Origin: Chelydra serpentina
Lineage: Eukaryota; Chordata; Testudines; Chelydridae
Reading direction: 5' to 3'
Assembly: GCA_037349315.1 (NCBI GenBank)
Contig: JBAIAC010000027.1
Span: forward strand, 744,001 to 808,000
Length of the DNA: 64,000 nt
Below the pieces are notes generated by a model, which saw only the letters and a list, made by a program, of their open reading frames with translations, did not search any database and was not told the DNA's origin. The position numbers and the translations under genes are program-made. Shown one piece after another: positions 56,701-64,000 of this stretch (position 1 is the stretch's first letter; the number at the start of each line of letters is the position of its first letter).

Positions 56701-58650
56701 CATTCCCAGCCCCGCTACTTCTGTATCTGCCAAAGCCATTCAGCTGCAGACACCTGCAATGGGGAGCACACTAAACACAGCCAGGGGTTTGCCGGCACTG
56801 CTGATATGAAACCCAGAACCGCAAGCCAAGCTTCTTACTCAGCTCTCTTTGCCTTTCCTTATAAAAGAGAGTGCTCCTGGTAAATGTCTGACAACGTGAT
56901 GAGGCTGACGCATGAGGCTGGGGTGATGGTACAAATGGAAATCATCAACATGTTTCATAGACAGTTACGCAACTCAAACCCCTGAGTCCAAGCTTGTCTG
57001 TATGCCTGGAATGTATTTGGAACCGTTCCCTCAGCCCGGAAGGGGGCAGACAGGAGACAATGCATGCGGAGCAGGGAGGAGAATGTTGAGCGGAGCAGAG
57101 AGGAAACATACAGGGGGATGTGGACAGGAAGGCAGGAGTGTATGTTGCAGAGGGGAGTCCTGTTGGATCAGTGCAGGCAGGCAGGTGTGGAGAGACGAGG
57201 TCATTCCCTGCCCCTGGTGTCTTCATTTGGCAAGAAGCAAAGACACATGGTCTCAAATGAAATATCTCCCCCTCCCCCATTTAACAGACAGAATCTTCCA
57301 GTTGCATCTGAGTCACTCTTGCTCCAGCTCCCTTTCTCCTTGTTTTCGATGGAAGTTTTCCATGGAAACCCATGCTGGGCTGGGCCACTAGCTGGGATAA
57401 ACACATGGCTGAATCACAAAGGCCACTCAGCCAAGAGCTGTCAGATGGCAACAACAGCATGTGCTACATAAAGACACCAACTCTGAAAAAGCCAGATTCT
57501 AGCTGCAGCTCCAGTAAAACCAAAAGGAGAGTGGGCCACCAGGCTGCACTCTAGAGGAAATACGGCCCTAGAACCATGTGTCTGTCCTCTGACCAAGAGA
57601 CCCCTGTGCTCCCGTCTCTCAGCAGCTCTCTTCCAGGAGCACAGCAGAGAAGCAGTATTTCATGAGCCCTTTGTGCAGAGACATGTTGGGGCAAAAGAGA
57701 CTTTTCCAACACAGGACAGAACAAGGAAGGCAGGACACTCCAGGCCTGACCACCTGCTGCAAAATTGGGGTGGGGGGGTCTGTGCACCTGGCTCTTAACT
57801 GCACACAGGTAAAAACAAAACCAACTCCAAGGCTTTTATTATGTATGTCTACGTTAGCATTATGCTGAGCATGCAGAAGTGCCTTGGGAAGGGGGCTCAA
57901 TCAGTCTTAGAGCAGCACAAATTTGTACTTTCTCTGATGTCCAGGGTGATGCAAGTAATAGCTGATGTGCATAAGGACAAGGTAATACAGTTTTTGAGTC
58001 ATTTTTCTTTTAGATGGGCTGCTTTTTAGGGCAGGAATAGGTGACATAATCCCAGGACAGAAAGGAGCAAGTATTGTCACAGACCATAAGTAGCTAAAAA
58101 CAAATAATAGTTCAGCCTCAGCCGTGGCAGAGACAAGGCACAAATCCCTCCCCTCCTCTGGCCTGTCTCTACCCTTCAGTATTGACATCTCTATGAATTC
58201 CCAGCTGCTTGGAAACATAAACTGGAACCCAACTTTCTAATAGAATCCATGATATTTTTAAGAACTCTTTGGGAAGCAAAATTAGCTCCGTGGTGTAAAT
58301 TATGGCTTAAAGCCCTGATGGAAAAATAAAGTTGGAGCCCCTTCTCTCCTGGGATGATTGGTGGGGACAGCCAGATCAAATGTGCATGAGTGGTATTCTG
58401 AGTTGCTCTGCCCATTTTTGCAGTCCTTCCAGTGCCCATGTGCATGGTGCTGTATGTTGTCTGGGTAACCCCTACCTTCCTTTCCATGAAGGGCCTTCAT
58501 CTAGGGAAGTGATTTAAAGATCCTAAGGATTTTCCTTCCTCTGAAAAATACATCTAGACTGAGCCTGATTCAACCCATTCTAGCAGATGAAATCCCTCCC
58601 ACTGGTTTGACTGGGTCTTGGATTGACCCAAAAGAGAACAGGAATGATTC
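53775..58650. other. Intergenic DNA
   Basis: About 4.9 kb of mixed composition. A SINE-like piece lies at 55375-55480. CCAGCAGAGGGCCGC at 54338-54352 is a near match to the CTCF consensus. AATAAA hexamers occur (for example near 58326), but no exon with splice signals and conserved coding was recognised. Confidence 0.5.
55375..55480 (-). repeat. MIR-like SINE fragment
   Basis: The + strand order AAGTGACTTGCCCAGGGAC, ATAGTGAGTCACTGCAGA, GGAACCCCAGAGTTCTGGCT reads as the antisense of the conserved MIR core and tRNA-derived head. Diverged. Confidence 0.5.
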
Positions 58651-58663
58651 AGTCTTTAGACCA

Positions 58664-58786
58664 AGTATCAGAGGGGTAGCCGTGTTAGTCTGGATCTGTA
58701 GAAGCGACAAAGGGTCCTGTGGCACCTTATAGACTAACAGAGGTATTGGAGCATAAGCTTTCGTGGGTGAATACCCACTTCATCGG
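58664..58786 (-). mobile_element. Penelope-like retroelement fragment
   Basis: A 123-bp insertion flanked by a perfect 13-bp duplication AGTCTTTAGACCA (58651-58663 and 58787-58799). The + strand reads AGTATCAGAGGGGTAGCCGT, GTTAGTCTGGATCTG, CACCTTATAGACTAACAG and AGCATAAGCTTTCGTGGG, a sequence I recognise as abundant in turtle genomes. Assignment to the Penelope-like class rests on the hammerhead core at its - strand 5' end, a known feature of those elements. A SINE origin is the alternative. Confidence 0.65.
58740..58786 (-). ncRNA. Hammerhead ribozyme core (degenerate)
   Basis: On the - strand: CCGATGA (58786-58780; consensus CUGANGA), a 6-bp stem II GTGGGT/ACCCAC with an ATTC loop (58778-58763), then GAAA (58762-58759). 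Spacing and order match the hammerhead catalytic core. One core base differs (C for the invariant U), so this copy is probably inactive. Stems I and III are incomplete because the insertion begins at the core. Confidence 0.6.
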
Positions 58787-58797
58787 AGTCTTTAGAC

Positions 58798-58929
58798 CAG
58801 TGGTTTTCAACCTTTATTTCATTTGCGGACTCCTAAAAAATTCTGAATGGAGATGTGGACCCCTTTGGAAATCTTAGACATAGTCTGCAGCCCCCCAGGG
58901 GTCTATGGACCACAGGTTGAAAACCAGTG
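58798..58929. mobile_element. Short hAT-type MITE with CAGTGGTTTTCAACC ends
   Basis: A 132-bp element with inverted ends CAGTGGTTTTCAACC and GGTTGAAAACCAGTG (one mismatch) and a perfect 8-bp duplication CTTTAGAC (58790-58797 and 58930-58937). These termini are typical of hAT/Charlie-like elements. The Penelope insertion duplicated its first two bases, so the MITE was there first. Confidence 0.88.
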
Positions 58930-58937
58930 CTTTAGAC

Positions 58938-59640
58938 AAGAGCTTGCTTGTCATCATGAGGTTTGTGCGGGAGGGAACACTAATGGTCCCAGGGAGGGGA
59001 GGGTACAAAACCCCTAAAGCCTTCACCCTCTTCATGATCCCCGTGGGTATCTAAGTCACTACCTCAGTCCACAGCCAGGCGTTAGCTGACCTAGCGGGTG
59101 CAAATTCACTGTTACTGAAAGGTGGTTTGGGAAGCTGGGGCAGTGGGTGTAGACACAGTCAAGGCCTCCACGTGTTTACTGCAAATAACTTAGTGGCAGA
59201 TGCAACTAGATTGCAGTTGCTCCGTTTTACACTTGGAGTCTGAGTTTAAGAACAGGTCTGTTAGGGGAGGGAGAAAATCCCAAATTGCTCTCTGGAGCAG
59301 CCTTGAAGCCCTTCATGTTTGGAATGGTTTGATAACAACTTGGCCACCTCTCATCAAGTTTAATGTCAGGGTTGAGCAATACCCAGAAGACATGATCCAC
59401 CACAAAGAGCATCCCAAAGACTCGCGTCAGAGACCCAGTTCATGGTTCGCCTCAGTGGGAGAGAGACACAGGGGCTTAGCTGTCTGGTAGGTGAGGCATG
59501 AGAGCTAGACAGAGCCGATAGCTGGCTGGGTGTGGACAGCATTGCTAAGCTGTGGGTGTAATGTATTTCCTGTTTACAGCTCCTCTGTGACAGAAGCTAG
59601 AATAGTGCTTGCCATCTTCAAACCCACCAGGCCCCACCCA
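58938..59640. other. Intergenic DNA
   Basis: No gene, RNA or recognisable repeat seen. Confidence 0.5.
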
Positions 59641-60330
59641 GAGGAAAGGTTATTCTTCTCCAAGTAGTTGTCCTCATGGGTGCTCCTCTTCGGGTGCACC
59701 TGGGTGTCCATGTGCCCTTGGAGATTTTCAGCAGCAGTGTCCAAGTCTATGCCCTACACATCCTCATGTGCCAGTCTGAGGGTATATAGGGAAGGGTAGA
59801 TTTGCCATCGCTCCAGTGGGCTGAGACAGTCCCTTAGCTTGCTAACTCACTTGTCTGACTCACGCTATCTAAATGGGTCTTGGGCTGTATTGTGTTATGC
59901 TCTGCCATGTCCTAATCGCACCCTGCTCCTGGGGTTACAGCTCATGCTACTAGGGCATGGGCCACATAGGGCTCTGCTTAAGATCCATTTTGGACATCTG
60001 TAAGGCTGCAGCTGAATATCTAGTCACACTGTTTCCAAGCTCTATACTATCATCCATATGTCCAGAGCAGATGCTGTCCTCCAGTCAGTATTAGACCCTT
60101 CTCCTCAGCACCCACTGCTGTAGTCTGGGCATGGCGCAGGAGTCACAGAAAGTGGCCCACCCGTAGGGACAGCTATGTGAAAACAAAGGAGATATTCCGT
60201 ATAGAGTAACTAGGGTTCTTCAAGCGGTGTTGTCCCCATGGGTGCACCCTCCTTCCCTTCTGCTTCACGGTCCTGGTGTCTTGTGGAGACGGAACTACAG
60301 GGGGGTAGGGCCAACTTTCCCTACAGGCCC
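59640..60330. repeat. Probable retroelement-derived repeat with direct-repeat ends
   Basis: GTTGTCCTCATGGGTGCTCC (59667-59686) recurs in direct orientation as GTTGTCCCCATGGGTGCACC (60230-60249), both preceded by a TTCTTC-CAAG-type leader, about 560 bp apart. GGAGATTTTCAGCAGCAGTG lies inside. I associate this sequence with a large turtle repeat but cannot name its class. Confidence 0.45.
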
Positions 60331-60865
60331 TCAGACCGGAGCAGGAGGCTGGGTAAGCCAGCGGTGGACCCATGGGCACTAGGAGCATAAAATCTCCAAG
60401 CAATGGCACCTGGGCACCTGGAGTGGAGCCGCTACAGGGACAGAACGTGTGAGTGTACAAGCAAGTACACCCCGCAGCTGTATACTGGGGAAACTGAGGC
60501 AGAGCATGCACTTGAATGACAGCAGGGAACGCAGGCTGCAGACTCCAGCCCCGGCTCAGGGAGACCTGCCCCAGAGCAGTGAGCTCCCCAGCGCGGGCTG
60601 CGAGGCGGCCGCTGCAACGGCCCGTAGTGCGCCCCCCGGCGGCCGGGGCGATAGCGGCTGGACACAGCGAGGGCGCCCGGGCCGTGGCAGCGGGGCCGCG
60701 CAGCAGCGCCCGGGCCGTGGCAGCGGGGCCGCGCAGCAGCGCCCGGGCCGAGCGCGCGCGGCTCCGAGCTGGTGCCCGAGGCGCGGACTGGGGGCGCCAC
60801 GTGCGGCGCGGGGCCGGGCCATGCATGCGCAGCGCGCGCCCGCAGCTGCTCCCCGGAGCATGGCG

Positions 60866-60881
60866 ATTAGCATATGCAAAT
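60866..60881. promoter_or_regulatory. POU-factor dimer (octamer) site
   Basis: ATTAGCATATGCAAAT contains a perfect octamer ATGCAAAT (60874-60881) next to an inverted half site, resembling MORE-type POU dimer elements. It is an isolated AT-rich site inside a CpG island. Confidence 0.45.
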
Positions 60882-60965
60882 AAGCCCTAACTGCAGCCTC
60901 TTTGGGCGAAGGAGGGGCGGGCGCGCGAGGTTGGCTGTAACCCGGGGACGAGAAAAGCCGCCCCC

Positions 60966-61460
60966 CCCCCCGAGGTCAGCCACCCCCCCCGCTCTGCCAG
61001 CAGCGCCCGGCCCCGGGGGTTCCCCCCCCCCAGCAGCGCCCCGGGGTTCCTCCCCCCGCCAGCAGCGCCCCGGGGACCCCCCCCTCTGCCAGCAGCGCCC
61101 GGCCCCGGGTTCCCGCCGCCCTCTGCCAGCAGCGCCCCGGGGTCCTCCCTCCCCACCCCCGCCAGCAGCGCCCGGCCCCGGGGTCCCCCCCTCTGCCAGC
61201 AGCGCCCCGGGGTTCCCCCCCCCACTCTGCCAGTCGCGCCCGGCCCCGGGGTCCCCCCCTCTGCCAGCAGCGCCCCGGGGTCCTCCCCCCCCCCCCGCCA
61301 GCAGCGCCCGGCCCCGGGGTCCCCCCCTCTGCCAGCAGCGCCCCGGGGTCCTTCCCCCCCCCCCCGCCAGCAGCGCCCAGCCCCCCCCCCCTCTGCCAGC
61401 AGCGCCCCGGGGTTCTCCCCCCCCCCCACTCTGCCAGTCGCGCCCGGCCCCGGGGTCCCC
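60966..61460. repeat. GC-rich minisatellite inside the CpG island, about 14 units
   Basis: Units of about 34 bp repeat CTCTGCCAGCAGCGCCC, GGCCCCGGGGTCC and C runs. Two units read GCCAGTCGCGCCCGG instead. Open frames on both strands here are artefacts. Confidence 0.9.
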
Positions 61461-61729
61461 CACCCCACGGACGGAAGCGTCCCGGGGCGGCTGTCCCAGG
61501 GCTGGGGGCTCGCCAGGACGGGGGGGGGAGCTGGGCTCTCCTGCCCCCCCGCCCGGCTCGGGTTGTGCAACCTGTTGACTGCGCGTCCCGCCCCGCGGCT
61601 GGTCCGGCCCAGCCGGCGGGACAAGGCGCGGCGCCCTCAGCGCCCGTCGGGCCGGGCCCGGGCGGCTCCGAGTCCAGCGCGGCCGGCGGCGGCAGCAGGC
61701 AAGCGGGTGCTGGGGGCGGGGGGGTTACG

Positions 61730-63550
61730 GGCAATAGGGGAGCGGGGGGGGGGGGTCACAAAGGCTGTGACTGAGGTTAGGGGTGCGGGTGATGCGGGGG
61801 GGGGGGCGTGCTGCACTTCCCCCGACCTGGGGGGGTTTGGCCCCCGACGGCCCACCCTGCGCCTCAGCCCCCGCCGCCAGGCACTTAAGTGTCAACTGCC
61901 CCCCCCCACGGGAGCGGGTGGGGCTGGCCTAGCTGGGTGTCCCAGACACCGCCCCCCCCCCCGGGCTTCCCCTCCCCCCGTTCTCCAGGGGGAGGGGCTG
62001 TCGGGACGAGCGTGGCAGAGACATGATGCCCCCCCCCTTGGTTTCGTGACAGGAGCAGGGTGCACGTGCCCCCCCCGACTCCTCTCGCAGGCAGGATGCA
62101 GGGCAGCTGGGGGCTCGAGGGAGCAGGGGGTGCAAGGCGGGAGGGGGGCTCGCGGGAGGCTGGTGACTGAGAGGAAGGCCCCCCCCAGGGGCAGGTGCTG
62201 CTTGGTAGCTGGGGGGGGGGGGGCGGGGATGCAGCACCCACCAGTGCCCACAAGCAGCCCTGGCAGGTGGGGGCGGGGTTCTGAAAATGTTGCAGCAGCT
62301 CCTGCCCTGACAGAAACCCCCCCCCCACCCTCGCGTGGCACCGGGGAGGGGAGCTGGCCCCGCCCTGAACAGCAGGACTGGGGTAGGGCTGGTCCTGGCC
62401 CTGCTCCAAACCCTAAATTTAACCCCATGCCCCCCCTGCCCCCACGGCAGCACCTCACCCCCCTTGGGCACTTGACACCCCCAGGCTTTGCTGTCCCCTG
62501 CGCCTTGTGCATACCCCCCACCCCGTGACGTCCCTTGTGCAGAGCCGTTCCCGGCCTGTTGTCCCCAGACGGCTGGTAGGACACACACACCCCTCCCTGC
62601 TCTGGGGCAGGTGGGAAAGTCCCAGGCCCTGAGCCCTGGCTCCAGGCTGCGCTGGCCTCCGCTCAGCGGCAGTGACGGAGCCGGGCCGGCACTTCCTGTG
62701 CTGGGGACGGGCTGTTCCCTGTCAGGAGGGCGGCTGGGGCTGCCAAAGCAAGCGGCATGTTCCAGCAGGGCTGGGAATTGCTTCCAGATGCCGCAGGAAG
62801 GGAGCTGAGCCCTGCCCTGGGAGCTGCTGGGTGGGACCTGAGCCCCTGGGGGCTGCCGCCTGCCCTGTGGGGACTCATGGGGAACGGGCCGATCGCGTCT
62901 GTCTGGCCTTTGCCCTGATGGGCCTCAGCCCCTTCCCCCACGCACCCATCCCAGACCCACCCCCCACGCGGGTGGAAAGGCTCCCCCGCCCCCCACTAGC
63001 CCTACGCCTGCCCTCCCCGCCTCTGACTCCCTGCCCGGGACCCCGGCAGCCAGGGCTCCTGCCGAGCACAGCAGCTCCTGCCCACACTGCTGGAAAACAG
63101 GCCATGGAAAGCAACCTTAGAGGCCTGCCCGGAGCTCTCCACCGCCTGCTCCGGGTTCCAGGCCAGGTCCTGCCCTGAGCCTGCGTTACAACGGGCGAGC
63201 CAGTCTGCCTGGCCCTGTCTTCAGCCCCCTGCCCCTGCTGCCAGGGAGACAGGACTTCACCACCACACGCTGCCCCTGTACTCCAGCAGAAGGAGCAGGA
63301 TTTCACAGACCCCAGGCCTGCTCCACAGGCGTGCTGCCCGCTGCTTAACCATGCCCCATGGCTCTAGCCTAGGCCAGGCCACCGCTTCCATCCCCCACCC
63401 CTCTCCCACTGCCTGGTGGTGACCTCCGCTGCAGGGAGCCGCTTGCCCTCACCTACAGCCCAGCAGAGCAGCACTGTGCCTAGCCAGGTCTTCCCTGCCC
63501 CACCCAGAGCAGCACGGCACAGCAGCTGGTTTGCACAATGGCCTATCAGA
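61730..63550. other. GC-rich DNA without recognised genes
   Basis: Rich in short C and G runs (for example about 61743-61755, 61796-61807 and 62210-62223). Open frames here look like by-products of composition. No conserved protein motif seen. Confidence 0.5.
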
Positions 63551-63554
63551 GCCC

Positions 63555-63740
63555 ATGGTTGAGAACGGCCCTGCTGGGTCAGACCAATGGCCCACCTAGC
63601 CCAGTGTCCTGTCTGCCGCCAGTGGCCACTGCCAGGTGCCCCAGGGGGTAGGAACAGAACAGGGAATCATCAAGTGATCCATCCCGTCGCCCATTCCCAG
63701 CTTCTGGCAAACAGAGGCCAGTGACCCCCATCCCTGCATG
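63555..63740 (-). mobile_element. CR1-type LINE 3' fragment
   Basis: The + strand reads GCTGGGTCAGACCAATGG, CCCACCTAGCCCAGTGTCC, AACAGGGAATCATCAAGTGA, TCCCAGCTTCTGGCAAACAG, the antisense of a common amniote CR1-type 3' region. Better preserved than the copy at 9048-9405. Confidence 0.6.
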
Positions 63741-64000
63741 GTTCAGCATGTGGGTCTGGTTCCCCTGGGCTCGGTGTTACTGTACCAGAGCCTCTGCCTT
63801 GGCTAGTGTCCATGGGGGCCCCGGGGACAGAGTGCATAATTCTGCTGGGAGGGAGATTGATGGGAGAGGGCACCCTCCTATTAATCATTTCTTCTCCCTA
63901 GCCTGGTCTAAGGCAGCAGCGAGGAGCCCATCACCAGAGCCTCTGACGAGCCCTTGGGTTTCCCCAAACAGTAAGAGTTTATGTGCGGTGAGAGCTAGAA
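63741..64000. other. End of window, no feature recognised
   Basis: Unique-looking sequence with TCCTATTAATCATTTCTTC near 63880. No exon or repeat can be supported. Confidence 0.5.

Larger units (their letters stand above)
60540..61720. promoter_or_regulatory. CpG island, possible promoter of the next gene
   Basis: Dense CpG sequence with GC boxes, an NRF1-like CATGCGCAGCGCGC (from about 60822), an octamer/POU-dimer site (60866-60881) and a C/EBP-type palindrome GGTTGTGCAACC (61560-61571). A 36-bp unit (GGGCCGTGGCAGCGGGGCCG plus flank) is tandemly duplicated at about 60677-60750. No coding exon, conserved start codon or direction can be assigned. HIC1 is the expected neighbour from vertebrate gene order, but none of it is recognisable here. 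Confidence 0.5.

Noticed and set aside
57841..58029. Short open frame (62 codons) in the OVCA2 downstream region
   Set aside because: No recognisable family, no splice or promoter context; length expected by chance in AT-richer DNA.
60867..61734. Open frames of 200-250 codons, Gly/Arg-rich or Pro/Ala-rich
   Set aside because: They lie in the GC minisatellite and CpG island, in overlapping frames on both strands, with no conserved motif.
61563..62528. HIC1 or another coding gene at the CpG island
   Set aside because: No BTB/POZ or zinc-finger motif was visible; the 321-codon open frame is Pro/Gly/Arg-rich low-complexity sequence.
51443..64000. miR-212/miR-132 cluster expected between OVCA2 and HIC1
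   Set aside because: I looked for the TAACAGTCT mature-strand core on both strands and did not find it. It may lie beyond the window.

Overview
The window is genomic DNA of an amniote, most likely a turtle (Testudines). Genes are split by GT-AG introns, introns are GC-rich and packed with minisatellites, and the interspersed repeats are CR1 LINE ends, several hAT and MITE families with intact 8-bp target duplications, a Penelope-like fragment with a hammerhead-ribozyme core, a Ty3/gypsy pol remnant and a retroviral env remnant. I recognise several of these repeat families from memory as typical of turtle genomes. The turtle call is inference; a crocodilian is the main alternative. The high GC and many tandem arrays would fit a microchromosome-like or subtelomeric region.

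The window is dominated by one gene. DPH1 runs on the + strand from a CpG-rich promoter (about 1.2-1.42 kb) through 12 coding exons (ATG 1424, stop ending 48577) to a poly(A) signal at 49319. I placed every exon by splice signals, reading phase and resemblance to vertebrate DPH1. All junctions are in phase, but exon 6 (33518-33638) carries an apparent one-base deletion in a C run, just after the second iron-sulfur cysteine. As written this truncates the protein. OVCA2 follows on the same strand (50669-51442), a two-exon serine hydrolase with a complete catalytic triad. DPH1 followed by OVCA2 is the conserved vertebrate arrangement (OVCA1/OVCA2, human 17p13.3). Together the two genes account for all the confident coding sequence.

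Layout: 1-1083, degraded env of an endogenous retrovirus; 1198-1800, DPH1 CpG promoter, exon 1 and a GGGGCC repeat; 1.8-9.9 kb, introns 1-2 with a MITE nested in an older repeat and a 1.65-kb hAT with very long inverted repeats; 9.9-27.1 kb, giant intron 3 with minisatellites, gypsy, CR1, a second MITE and AT-rich islands; 27.1-48.6 kb, exons 4-12, with a 25-copy E-box minisatellite in intron 5 and a 22-copy minisatellite in intron 6 whose units carry a CTCF consensus in one orientation; 49.3-51.45 kb, a minisatellite, the OVCA2 promoter and OVCA2; 51.5-60.4 kb, intergenic DNA with hAT, SINE and Penelope insertions; 60.5-61.7 kb, a CpG island with a POU-dimer site, possibly the promoter of the next gene (no coding exon recognised); 61.7-64 kb, nothing recognisable except a CR1 fragment.

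The most interesting observations are the directional CTCF-motif array inside DPH1, the exon 6 frameshift, the hammerhead-bearing Penelope copy whose target duplication dates it relative to a neighbouring hAT, and the AT-rich homeodomain-motif islands scattered through the DPH1 introns.
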